NCBI GenBank assembly: GCA_944474755.1
Contig: OX104124.1
Coordinates: 24,340,452-24,404,451, forward strand
From: Limnoperna fortunei
Taxonomy: Eukaryota > Mollusca > Bivalvia > Mytilida > Modiolidae
Direction: 5' to 3'
DNA length: 64,000 nucleotides
Shown: positions 23,815 through 36,062 of the stretch, piece after piece
Position numbering within the stretch: the first letter of the stretch is position 1
Layout of the letters: each line of letters opens with the position of its first letter
The notes under the pieces: model-generated
The model's input: the letters and a program-made list of their open reading frames with translations, nothing else
What the model was told of the DNA's origin: nothing
Database searches by the model: none
Program-made: the position numbers and the translations under genes

Positions 23815-24700
23815 TGTGCAGAAAGGACTGTTAAAAAACCAATTAGTACAGGAGGATGTAGAAAGGAGGGGTTAAAAAACCAATTAGTACAGGAGAATGT
23901 TATTGTGCTGTAATTGTTAGCATTGTTAAATGTGCAGAAAGGAAGGGTTAAAAAAACAATTAGTACAGGAGAATGTTATTGTGCTGTTATTGCTAAATGT
24001 GCAGAAAGGAAGGGTTAAAAAACCAATTAGTACAGGAGAATGTTATTGTGCTGTTATTGTTTAATGTGCAGAAAGGAAGGGTTAAAAACCCAATAAGTAC
24101 AGGAGAATGTTATTGTGCTGTTATTGTTAAATGTGCAGAAAGGAATGGTTAAAAAACCAATAAGTACAGGAGAATGTTATTGTGCTGTTATTGTTAGCAT
24201 TGTTAAATGTGCAGAAAGGAAGGGTTAACAAACCAATAAGTACAGGAGAATGTTATTGTGCTGTTATTGTTAGTGTTGTTAAATGTGCAGAAAGGAAGGG
24301 TTAAAAACCAATTAGTACAGGAGAATGTTATTGTGCTGTTATTGTTAAATGTGCAGAAAGGAAGGTTTGAAAAACCAATAAGTACCGGAAAATGTTATTA
24401 TGCTGTAATTGTTAGCATTGTTAAATGTGCAGAAAGGAAGGTTAAAAACCAATTAGTACAGGAGAATGTTATTGTGCTGTTATTGCTAAATGTGCAGAAA
24501 GGAAGGGTTAAAAAACCAATTAGTACAGGAGAATGTTATTGTGCTGTTATTGTTATATGTGCAGAAAGGAAGGGTTAAAAACCCAATAACTACAGGAGAA
24601 TGTTATTGTGCTGTTATTGTTAAATGTGCAGAAAGGTAGGGTTAAAAAACCAATAAGTACAGGAGAATGTTATTGTGCTGTTATTGTTAGCATTGTTAAG
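23815..24700 (+). repeat. Third, partial copy of the start block
   Basis: This matches 15976-16860 and 1-885, including the GGACTGTT monomer, the truncated GGATGTAGAAAGGAGG monomer, the TTAGTGTTG variant and the AGGAAAATGTTATTATG monomer. The match ends where the GTTAAGGTGC monomer begins at about 24695, in place of the GCAGAATGG monomer of the other copies. That end point is a clean exchange breakpoint. Confidence 0.87.
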
Positions 24701-25234
24701 GTGCAAAAAGGAAGAGTTAAATAACCGATAAGTACAGGAGAATGCTATTGTGCTGTAATTGTTAGCATTGTTTATCATGCAGAAAGGAAGGGTTAAAAAA
24801 CCAATAAGTACAGGAGAATGTTATTGTGCTGTTATTGTTAGCATTGTTAAATGTGCAAAAAGGAAGATTTAAAAACCAATTAGTACAGGAGGATGTTATT
24901 GTGCTGTAATTGTTAGCATTGTTAAATGTGCAGAAAGGAAGGGTTAAAAACCAATTAGTACAGGAGAATGTTAATGTGTTGTTATTGTTAAATGTGCAGA
25001 ATTGAAGGGTTAAAAACCAATTAGTACAGGAGAATGTTATTGTGTTGTTATTGTTAAATGTTCAGAAAGGAAGGGTTAAAAAACCAATTAGTACAGGAGA
25101 ATGTTATTGTGCTGTTGTTGTAAGCATTGTTAAATGTGCAGAAAGGAGGAGTTAAAAAAACCAATTAGTACAGGAGAATGTTATTGTGCTGTTATTGTTA
25201 GCATTGTTAAATGTGCAGAAAGGAAGGGTTAAAA
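24701..25234 (+). repeat. GTTAAGGTGC-led cassette, first occurrence
   Basis: A fixed monomer series starting with GTTAAGGTGC and followed by GAGAATGCTATTG, TTTATCATGC, GGAAGATTT with GGAGGATG, TTAATGTG and GCAGAATTGAAGG. The same series begins at 27654, 30088, 33336 and 34738, and in the second long-range copy at 53771, 57019 and 58421. The series makes a convenient barcode for HOR boundaries. Confidence 0.85.
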
Positions 25235-26580
25235 ATCCAATCAGTACATTAGAATGTTATTGTGCTGTTATTGTTAGTATTGTTAAATGTGCAGAAAGGA
25301 AGGGTTTAAAAACGAATAAGTACAGGAGAATGTTATTGTGCTGTTATTGTTAGCATTGTCAAATGTGCAGAAAGGAAGGGTTAAAAAAACAATTAGTACA
25401 GGAGAATGTTATTGTTCTGAAATTGTTAGCACTGTTAAGATGCAAAAAGGAACAGTTAAATAACCGATAAGTACAGGAGAATGTTATTGTGCTGTAATTG
25501 TTAGCATTGTTTATTGTGCAGAAAGGAAGGGTTAAAAAACCAATAAGTACAGGAGAATGTTATTGTGCTGTTATTGTTAGCATTGTTAAATGTGCAAAAA
25601 GGAAGAGTTAAAAAAACCAATAAGTACAGGAGAATGTTATTGTGCTGTTATTGTTATATGAGCAGAAAGGAAGGGTTAAAAACCAATTAGTACAGAAGAA
25701 TGTTATTGTGCTGTTATTGTTAGCATTGTTAAATGTGCAAAAAGGAAGGGTTAAAAAACCAATAAGTACAGGAGAATGTCATTGTGTTGTTATTGTAAGC
25801 ATTGTCAAATGTGCAGAAAGGAAGGGTTAAAAATCCAATCAGTACATTAGAATGTTATTGTGCTGTTATTGTTAGCATTGTTAAATGTGCAGAAAGGAAG
25901 GGTTAAAAATCCAATCAGTACATTAGAATGTTATTGTGCTGTTATTGTTAGTATTGTTAAATGTGCAGAAAGGAAGGGTTTAAAAACGAATAAGTACAGG
26001 AGAATGTTATTGTGCTGTTATTGTTAGCATTGTCAAATGTGCAGAAAGGAAGGGTTAAAAAAACAATTAGTACAGGAGAATGTTATTGTTCTGAAATTGT
26101 TAGCACTGTTAAGATGCAAAAAGGAACAGTTACATAACCGATAAGTACAGGAGAATGTTATTGTGCTGTAATTGTTAGCATTGTTTATTGTGCAGAAAGG
26201 AAGGGTTAAAAAACCAATAAGTACAGGAGAATGTTATTGTGCTGTTATTGTTAGCATTGTTAAATGTGCAAAAAGGAAGAGTTAAAAAAACCAATAAGTA
26301 CAGGAGAATGTTATTGTGCTGTTATTGTTATATGAGCAGAAAGGAAGGGTTAAAAACCAATTAGTACAGAAGAATGTTATTGTGCTGTTATTGTTAGCAT
26401 TGTTAAATGTGCAAAACGGAAGGGTTAAAAAACCAATAAGTACAGGAGAATGTCATTGTGTTGTTATTGTAAGCATTGTCAAATGTGCAGAAAGGAAGGT
26501 TTAAAAAACAATTACTACAGGAGAATGTTATTGTGCTGTAATTGTTAGCATTGTTAAATGTGCAGAAAGGAAGGGTTAAA
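25235..26580 (+). repeat. Two tandem 674-bp HORs of nine monomers
   Basis: The series is: ATCCAATCAG/CATTAG with TTAGTATTG; AACGAATAAG; AACAATTAG with GTTCTGAAATTG and GTTAAGATGC; AACCGATAAG; a CCAATAAG long unit; a short unit ending GTTATATGAGC; an ACAGAAGAATG unit; a GAATGTCATTG unit; and a second ATCCAATCAG unit. The first type recurs at exactly 674 bp (25235 and 25909). After about 26500 the second copy moves into ATTACTACAGG monomers. The same pair appears in the second long-range copy near 51950-52620. Confidence 0.9.
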
Positions 26581-27653
26581 AAACCAATTAGTACAGGAGA
26601 ATGTTATTGTGCTGTTATTGTTAGCATTGTTAAATGTGCAGAAAGGAGGGGTTAAAAAACCAATTAGTACAGGACAATGTTATTGTGCTGTTATTGTTAG
26701 CATTGTTAAATGTGCAGAAAGGAAGGGTTAAAATCCAATCAGTACATTAGAATGTCATTGTGCATTTATTGTTAGCATTGTTAAATGTGGAGAAAGGAAG
26801 GGTTACAAAACCAATAAGTACAGGAGAATATTATTGTGCTGTTATTGTTAGCATTGTCAAATGTGCAGAAAGGAAGGGTTAAAAACCAATTAGTACAGGA
26901 GAATGTTATTGTGTTGTTATTGTTAAATGTGCAGAAAGGAAGGGTTAAAAACCAATTAGTACAGGAGAATGTTATTGTGTTGTTATTGTTAAATGTTCAG
27001 AAAGGAAGGGTTAAAAAACCAATTAGTACAGGAGAATGTTATTCTGCAGTTATTGTTAGCATTGTTAAATGTGCAAAAAGGAAGGGTTAAAAATCCAATC
27101 AGTACATTAGAATGTTATTGTGCTGTTATTGTTAGTATTGTTAAATGTGCAGAAAGGAAGGGTTTAAAAACCAATAAGTACAGGAGAATGTTATTGTGCT
27201 GTTATTGTTAGCATTGTCAAATGTGCAGAAAGGAAGGGTTAAAAACAATTAGTACAGGAGAATGTTATTATGCTGAAATTGTTAGCATTGTTAAGATGCA
27301 AAAAGGAAGAGTTAAATAACCGATGCGTACAGGAGAATGTTATTGTGCTGTAATTGTTAGCATTGTTTATTGTACAGAAAGGAAGGGTTAAAAAACCAAT
27401 AAGTACAGGAGAATGTTATTGTGCTGTAATTGTTAGCATTGTTTATTGTACAGAAAGGAAGGGTTAAAAAACCAATTAGTACAGGAGAATGTTATTGTGC
27501 TGTTATTGTTATATGTGCAGAAAGGAAGGGTTAAAAACCCAATAAGTACAGGAGAATGTTATTGTGCTGTTATTGTTAAATGTGCAGAAAGGTAGGGTTA
27601 AAAAACCAATAAGTACAGGAGAATGTTATTGTGCTGTTATTGTTAGCATTGTT

Positions 27654-30087
27654 AAGGTGCAAAAAGGAAGAGTTAAATAACCGATAAGTACAGGAGAATG
27701 CTATTGTGCTGTAATTGTTAGCATTGTTTATCATGCAGAAAGGAAGGGTTAAAAAACCAATAAGTACAGGAGAATGTTATTGTGCTGTTATTGTTAGCAT
27801 TGTTAAATGTGCAAAAAGGAAGATTTAAAAACCAATTAGTACAGGAGGATGTTATTGTGCTGTAATTGTTAGCATTGTTTAATGTGCAGAAAGGAAGGGT
27901 TAAAAACCAATTAGTACAGGAGAATGTTAATGTGTTGTTATTGTTAAATGTGCAGAATTGAAGGGTTAAAAACCAATTAGTACAGGAGAATGTTATTGTG
28001 TTGTTATTGTTAAATGTTCAGAAAGGAAGGGTTAAAAAACCAATTAGTACAGGAGAATGTTATTGTGCAGTTATTGTTAGCATTGTTAAATGTGCAAAAA
28101 GGAAGGGTTAAAAAACAAATTAGTACAGGAGAATGTTATTGTGCTGTTGTTGTAAGCATTGTTAAATGTGCAGAAAGGAAGAGTTAAAAATCCAATAAGT
28201 ACAGGAGAATGTTATTGTGCTGTTATTGTTAGCATTGTTAAATGTGCAAAAAGGAAGGGTTAAAAAAACCAATTAGTACAGGAGAATGTTATTGTGCTGT
28301 CATTGTTAGCATTGTTAAATGTGCAGAAAGGAAGGGTTAAAAATCCAATCAGTACATTAGAATGTTATTGTGCTGTTATTGTTAGTATTGTTAAATGTGC
28401 AGAAAGGAAGGGTTTAAAAACGAATAAGTACAGGAGAATGTTATTGTGCTGTTATTGTTAGCATTGTCAAATGTGCAGAAAGGAAGGGTTAAAAAAACAA
28501 TTAGTACAGGAGAATGTTATTGTTCTGAAATTGTTAGCACTGTTAAGATGCAAAAAGGAACAGTTAAATAACCGATAAGTACAGGAGAATGTTATTGTGC
28601 TGTAATTGTTAGCATTGTTTATTGTGCAGAAAGGAAGGGTTAAAAAACCAATAAGTACAGGAGAATGTTATTGTGCTGTTATTGTTAGCATTGTTAAATG
28701 TGCAAAAAGGAAGAGTTAAAAAACCAATAAGTACAGGAGAATGTTATTGTGCTGTTATTGTTATATGAGCAGAAAGGAAGGGTTAAAAACCAATTAGTAC
28801 AGAAGAATGTTATTGTGCTGTTATTGTTAGCATTGTTAAATGTGCAAAAAGGAAGGGTTAAAAAACCAATAAGTACAGGAGAATGTCATTGTGTTGTTAT
28901 TGTAAGCATTGTCAAATGTGCAGAAAGGAAGGTTTAAAAAACAATTACTACAGGAGAATGTTATTGTGCTGTAATTGTTAGCATTGTTAAATGTGCAGAA
29001 AGGAAGGGTTAAAAAACCAATTAGTACAGGAGAATGTTATTGTGCTGTTATTGTTAGCATTGTTAAATGTGCAGAAAGGAGGGGTTAAACAACCAATTAG
29101 TACAGGACAATGTTATTGTGCTGTTATTGTTAGCATTGTTAAATGTGCAGAAAGGAAGGGTTAAAATCCAATCAGTACATTAGAATGTCATTGTGCATTT
29201 ATTGTTAGCATTGTTAAATGTGGAGAAAGGAAGGGTTACAAAACCAATAAGTACAGGAGAATGTTATTGTGCTGTTATTGTTAGCATTGTCAAATGTGCA
29301 GAAAGGAAGGGTTAAAAACCAATTAGTACAGGAGAATGTTATTGTGTTGTTATTGTTAAATGTGCAGAAAGGAAGGGTTAAAAACCAATTAGTACAGGAG
29401 AATGTTATTGTGTTGTTATTGTTAAATGTTCAGAAAGGAAGGGTTAAAATCCAATCAGTACATTAGAATGTCATTGTGCATTTATTGTTAGCATTGTTAA
29501 ATGTGGAGAAAGGAAGGGTTACAAAACCAATTAGTACAGGAGAATGTTATTCTGCAGTTATTGTTAGCATTGTTAAATGTGCAAAAAGGAAGGGTTAAAA
29601 ATCCAATCAGTACATTAGAATGTTATTGTGCTGTTATTGTTAGCATTGTTAAATGTGCAAAAAGGAAGGGTTAAAAAACCAATAAGTACAGGAGAATGTC
29701 ATTGTGTTGTTATTGTAAGCATTGTCAAATGTGCAGAAAGGAAGGTTTAAAAAACAATTACTACAGGAGAATGTTATTGTGCTGTAATTGTTAGCATTGT
29801 TAAATGTGCAGAAAGGAAGGGTTAAAAAACCAATAAGTACAGGAGAATGTTATTGTGCTGTAATTGTTAGCATTGTTTATTGTACAGAAAGGAAGGGTTA
29901 AAAAACCAATTAGTACAGGAGAATGTTATTGTGCTGTTATTGTTATATGTGCAGAAAGGAAGGGTTAAAAACCCAATAAGTACAGGAGAATGTTATTGTG
30001 CTGTTATTGTTAAATGTGCAGAAAGGTAGGGTTAAAAAACCAATAAGTACAGGAGAATGTTATTGTGCTGTTATTGTTAGCATTGTT
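27654..30087 (+). repeat. 2434-bp HOR, copy 1
   Basis: About 33 monomers, starting at the GTTAAGGTGC marker and repeated in tandem at 30088. Shared interior landmarks include the GTTATATGAGC short monomer near 28760 and 31195 and an ATCCAATCAGTACATTAG/TGTCATTGTGCATTT insertion after the short pair near 29450 and 31880. One of these two units is missing from the second long-range copy. Confidence 0.9.
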
Positions 30088-32521
30088 AAGGTGCAAAAAG
30101 GAAGAGTTAAATAACCGATAAGTACAGGAGAATGCTATTGTGCTGTAATTGTTAGCATTGTTTATCATGCAGAAAGGAAGGGTTAAAAAACCAATAAGTA
30201 CAGGAGAATGTTATTATGCTGTTATTGTTAGCATTGTTAAATGTGCAAAAAGGAAGATTTAAAAACCAATTAGTACAGGAGGATGTTATTGTGCTGTAAT
30301 TGTTAGCATTGTTAAATGTGCAGAAAGGAAGGGTTAAAAACCAATTAGTACAGGAGAATGTTAATGTGTTGTTATTGTTAAATGTGCAGAATTGAAGGGT
30401 TAAAAACCAATTAGTACAGGAGAATGTTATTGTGTTGTTATTGTTAAATGTTCAGAAAGGAAGGGTTAAAAAACCAATTAGTACAGGAGAATGTTATTGT
30501 GCAGTTATTGTTAGCATTGTTAAATGTGCAAAAAGGAAGGGTTAAAAAACCAATTAGTACAGGAGAATGTTATTGTGCTGTTGTTGTAAGCATTGTTAAA
30601 TGTGCAGAAAGGAAGAGTTAAAAATCCAATAAGTACAGGAGAATGTTATTGTGCTGTTATTGTTAGCATTGTTAAATGTGCAAAAAGGAAGGGTTAAAAA
30701 AACCAATTAGTACAGGAGAATGTTATTGTGCTGTCATTGTTAGCATTGTTAAATGTGCAGAAAGGAAGGGTTAAAAATCCAATCAGTACATTAGAATGTT
30801 ATTGTGCTGTTATTGTTAGTATTGTTAAATGTGCAGAAAGGAAGGGTTTAAAAACGAATAAGTACAGGAGAATGTTATTGTGCTGTTATTGTTAGCATTG
30901 TCAAATGTGCAGAAAGGAAGGGTTAAAAAAACAATTAGTACAGGAGAATGTTATTGTTCTGAAATTGTTAGCACTGTTAAGATGCAAAAAGGAACAGTTA
31001 AATAACCGATAAGTACAGGAGAATGTTATTGTGCTGTAATTGTTAGCATTGTTTATTGTGCAGAAAGGAAGGGTTAAAAAACCAATAAGTACAGGAGAAT
31101 GTTATTGTGCTGTTATTGTTAGCATTGTTAAATGTGCAAAAAGGAAGAGTTAAAAAACCAATAAGTACAGGAGAATGTTATTGTGCTGTTATTGTTATAT
31201 GAGCAGAAAGGAAGGGTTAAAAACCAATTAGCACAGAAGAATGTTATTGTGCTGTTATTGTTAGCATTGTTAAATGTGCAAAAAGGAAGGGTTAAAAAAC
31301 CAATAAGTACAGGAGGATGTCATTGTGTTGTTATTGTAAGCATTGTCAAATGTGCAGAAAGGAAGGTTTAAAAAACAATTACTACAGGAGAATGTTATTG
31401 TGCTGTAATTGTTAGCATTGTTAAATGTGCAGAAAGGAAGGGTTAAAAAACCAATTAGTACAGGAGAATGTTATTGTGCTGTTATTGTTAGCATTGTTAA
31501 ATGTGCAGAAAGGAGGGGTTAAACAACCAATTAGTACAGGACAATGTTATTGTGCTGTTATTGTTAGCATTGTTAAATGTGCAGAAAGGAAGGGTTAAAA
31601 TCCAATCAGTACATTAGAATGTCATTGTGCATTTATTGTTAGCATTGTTAAATGTGGAGAAAGGAAGGGTTACAAAACCAATAAGTACAGGAGAATATTA
31701 TTGTGCTGTTATTGTTAGCATTGTCAAATGTGCAGAAAGGAAGGGTTAAAAACCAATTAGTACAGGAGAATGTTATTGTGTTGTTATTGTTAAATGTGCA
31801 GAAAGGAAGGGTTAAAAACCAATTAGTACAGGAGAATGTTATTGTGTTGTTATTGTTAAATGTTCAGAAAGGAAGGGTTAAAATCCAATCAGTACATTAG
31901 AATGTCATTGTGCATTTATTGTTAGCATTGTTAAATGTGGAGAAAGGAAGGGTTACAAAACCAATTAGTACAGGAGAATGTTATTCTGCAGTTATTGTTA
32001 GCATTGTTAAATGTGCAAAAAGGAAGGGTTAAAAATCCAATCAGTACATTAGAATGTTATTGTGCTGTTATTGTTAGCATTGTTAAATGTGCAAAAAGGA
32101 AGGGTTAAAAAACCAATAAGTACAGGAGAATGTCATTGTGTTGTTATTGTAAGCATTGTCAAATGTGCAGAAAGGAAGGTTTAAAAAACAATTACTACAG
32201 GAGAATGTTATTGTGCTGTAATTGTTAGCATTGTTAAATGTGCAGAAAGGAAGGGTTAAAAAACCAATTAGTACAGGAGAATGTTATTGTGCTGTTATTG
32301 TTAGCATTGTTAAATGTGCAGAAAGGAGGGGTTAAAAAACCAATTAGTACAGGACAATGTTATTGTGCTGTTATTGTTAGCATTGTTAAATGTGCAGAAA
32401 GGAAGGGTTAAAATCCAATCAGTACATTAGAATGTCATTGTGCATTTATTGTTAGCATTGTTAAATGTGGAGAAAGGAAGGGTTACAAAACCAATAAGTA
32501 CAGGAGAATATTATTGTGCTG
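30088..32521 (+). repeat. 2434-bp HOR, copy 2
   Basis: Tandem second unit at 2434-bp offset. Differences are sparse: TTATTATGCTG near 30210, TTAGCACAGAAG near 31228, GGAGGATGTC near 31313 and AAAACCAATTAG near 30546 where copy 1 has AAAACAAATTAG. After this unit the next GTTAAGGTGC marker comes 3248 bp on (30088 to 33336). That interval is one 2434-bp unit plus about 814 bp related to 26.5-27.4 kb. Confidence 0.88.
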
Positions 32522-33335
32522 TTATTGTTAGCATTGTCAAATGTGCAGAAAGGAAGGGTTAAAAACCAATTAGTACAGGAGAATGTTATTGTGTTGTTAT
32601 TGTTAAATGTGCAGAAAGGAAGGGTTAAAAACCAATTAGTACAGGAGAATGTTATTGTGTTGTTATTGTTAAATGTTCAGAAAGGAAGGGTTAAAAAACC
32701 AATTAGTACAGGAGAATGTTATTCTGCAGTTATTGTTAGCATTGTTAAATGTGCAAAAAGGAAGGGTTAAAAATCCAATCAGTACATTAGAATGTTATTG
32801 TGCTGTTATTGTTAGTATTGTTAAATGTGCAGAAAGGAAGGGTTAAAAAACCAATAAGTACAGGAGAATGTTATTGTGCTGTTATTGTTAGCATTGTCAA
32901 ATGTGCAGAAAGGAAGGGTTAAAAAAACAATTAGTACAGGAGAATGTTATTATGCTGAAATTGTTAGCATTGTTAAGATGCAAAAAGGAAGAGTTAAATA
33001 ACCGATGCGTACAGGAGAATGTTATTGTGCTGTAATTGTTAGCATTGTTTATTGTACAGAAAGGAAGGGTTAAAAAACCAATAAGTACAGGAGAATGTTA
33101 TTGTGCTGTAATTGTTAGCATTGTTTATTGTACAGAAAGGAAGGGTTAAAAAACCAATAAGTACAGGAGAATGTTATTGTGCTGTTATTGTTATATGTGC
33201 AGAAAGGAAGGGTTAAAAACCCAATAAGTACAGGAGAATGTTATTGTGCTGTTATTGTTAAATGTGCAGAAAGGTAGGGTTAAAAAACCAATAAGTACAG
33301 GAGAATGTTATTGTGCTGTTATTGTTAGCATTGTT
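32516..33335 (+). repeat. Copy of the 26.8-27.65 kb segment
   Basis: Matches 26836-27653 at an offset of about 5680 bp, including the unusual ACCGATGCGTACAGG monomer (near 27323 and 33003) and the doubled TTTATTGTACAG monomers. This is the extra ~814 bp that lengthens the preceding HOR interval to 3248 bp. Confidence 0.85.
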
Positions 33336-36062
33336 AAGGTGCAAAAAGGAAGAGTTAAATAACCGATAAGTACAGGAGAATGCTATTGTGCTGTAATTGT
33401 TAGCATTGTTTATCATGCAGAAAGGAAGGGTTAAAAAACCAATAAGTACAGGAGAATGTTATTGTGCTGTTATTGTTAGCATTGTTAAATGTGCAAAAAG
33501 GAAGATTTAAAAACCAATTAGTACAGGAGGATGTTATTGTGCTGTAATTGTTAGCATTGTTAAATGTGCAGAAAGGAAGGGTTAAAAACCAATTAGTACA
33601 GGAGAATGTTAATGTGTTGTTATTGTTAAATGTGCAGAATTGAAGGGTTAAAAACCAATTAGTACAGGAGAATGTTATTGTGTTGTTATTGTTAAATGTT
33701 CAGAAAGGAAGGGTTAAAAAACCAATTAGTACAGGAGAATGTTATTGTGCAGTTATTGTTAGCATTGTTAAATGTGCAAAAAGGAAGGGTTAAAAAACCA
33801 ATTAGTACAGGAGAATGTTATTGTGCTGTTGTTGTAAGCATTGTTAAATGTGCAGAAAGGAAGAGTTAAAAATCCAATAAGTACAGGAGAATGTTATTGT
33901 GCTGTTATTGTTAGCATTGTTAAATGTGCAAAAAGGAAGGGTTAAAAAAACCAATTAGTACAGGAGAATGTTATTGTGCTGTTATTGTTAGCATTGTTAA
34001 ATGTGCAGAAAGGAAGGGTTAAAAATCCAATCAGTACATTAGAATGTTATTGTGCTGTTATTGTTAGTATTGTTAAATGTGCAGAAAGGAAGGGTTTAAA
34101 AACGAATAAGTACAGGAGAATGTTATTGTGCTGTTATTGTTAGCATTGTCAAATGTGCAGAAAGGAAGGGTTAAAAAAACAATTAGTACAGGAGAATGTT
34201 ATTGTTCTGAAATTGTTAGCACTGTTAAGATGCAAAAAGGAAGAGTTAAATAACCGATAAGTACAGGAGAATGTTATTGTGCTGTAATTGTTAGCATTGT
34301 TTATTGTGCAGAAAGGAAGGGTTAAAAAACCAATAAGTACAGGAGAATGTTATTGTGCTGTTATTGTTAGCATTGTTAAATGTGCAAAAAGGAAGAGTTA
34401 AAAAACCAATAAGTACAGGAGAATGTTATTGTGCTGTTATTGTTATATGAGCAGAAAGGAAGGGTTAAAAACCAATTAGTACAGAAGAATGTTATTGTGC
34501 TGTTATTGTTAGCATTGTTAAATGTGCAAAAAGGAAGGGTTAAAAAACCAATAAGTACAGGAGAATGTCATTGTGTTGTTATTGTAAGCATTGTCAAATG
34601 TGCAGAAAGGAAGGTTTAAAAAACAATTACTACAGGAGAATGTTATTGTGCTGTAATTGTTAAATGTGCAGAAAGGTAGGGTTAAAAAACCAATAAGTAC
34701 AGGAGAATGTTATTGTGCTGTTATTGTTAGCATTGTTAAGGTGCAAAAAGGAAGAGTTAAATAACCGATAAGTACAGGAGAATGCTATTGTGCTGTAATT
34801 GTTAGAATTGTTTATCATGCAGAAAGGAAGGGTTAAAAAACCAATAAGTACAGGAGAATGTTATTGTGCTGTTATTGTTAGCATTGTTAAATGTGCAAAA
34901 AGGAAGATTTAAAAACCAATTAGTACAGGAGGATGTTATTGTGCTGTAATTGTTAGCATTGTTAAATGTGCAGAAAGGAAGGGTTAAAAACCAATTAGTA
35001 CAGGAGAATGTTAATGTGTTGTTATTGTTAAATGTGCAGAATTGAAGGGTTAAAAACCAATTAGTACAGGAGAATGTTATTGTGTTGTTATTGTTAAATG
35101 TTCAGAAAGGAAGGGTTAAAAAACCAATTAGTACAGGAGAATGTTATTGTGCAGTTATTGTTAGCATTGTTAAATGTGCAAAAAGGAAGGGTTAAAAAAC
35201 CAATTAGTACAGGAGAATGTTATTGTGCTGTTGTTGTAAGCATTGTTAAATGTGCAGAAAGGAAGAGTTAAAAATCCAATAAGTACAGGAGAATGTTATT
35301 GTGCTGTTATTGTTAGCATTGTTAAATGTGCAAAAAGGAAGGGTTAAAAAAACCAATTAGTACAGGAGAATGTTATTGTGCTGTTATTGTTAGCATTGTT
35401 AAATGTGCAGAAAGGAAGGGTTAAAAATCCAATCAGTACATTAGAATGTTATTGTGCTGTTATTGTTAGTATTGTTAAATGTGCAGAAAGGAAGGGTTTA
35501 AAAACGAATAAGTACAGGAGAATGTTATTGTGCTGTTATTGTTAGCATTGTCAAATGTGCAGAAAGGAAGGGTTAAAAAAACAATTAGTACAGGAGAATG
35601 TTATTGTTCTGAAATTGTTAGCACTGTTAAGATGCAAAAAGGAAGAGTTAAATAACCGATAAGTACAGGAGAATGTTATTGTGCTGTAATTGTTAGCATT
35701 GTTTATTGTGCAGAAAGGAAGGGTTAAAAAACCAATAAGTACAGGAGAATGTTATTGTGCTGTTATTGTTAGCATTGTTAAATGTGCAAAAAGGAAGAGT
35801 TAAAAAACCAATAAGTACAGGAGAATGTTATTGTGCTGTTATTGTTATATGAGCAGAAAGGAAGGGTTAAAAACCAATTAGTACAGAAGAATGTTATTGT
35901 GCTGTTATTGTTAGCATTGTTAAATGTGCAAAAAGGAAGGGTTAAAAAACCAATAAGTACAGGAGAATGTCATTGTGTTGTTATTGTAAGCATTGTCAAA
36001 TGTGCAGAAAGGAAGGTTTAAAAAACAATTACTACAGGAGAATGTTATTGTGCTGTAATTGT
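33262..36062 (+). repeat. Two tandem 1402-bp HORs with a chimeric junction
   Basis: About 19 monomers per unit; GTTAAGGTGC is at 33336 and 34738 and GTTATATGAGC near 34445 and 35847. At about 34655-34665 a hybrid monomer joins GTGCTGTAATTG, from the end of the unit, to TTAAATGTGCAGAAAGGTAGG from its start. At the end of the second unit, near 36060, the same monomer continues normally as GTAATTGTTAGCATTG. The hybrid is therefore the new join. The first unit's GAAAGGTAGG monomer lies near 33265. Confidence 0.9.
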
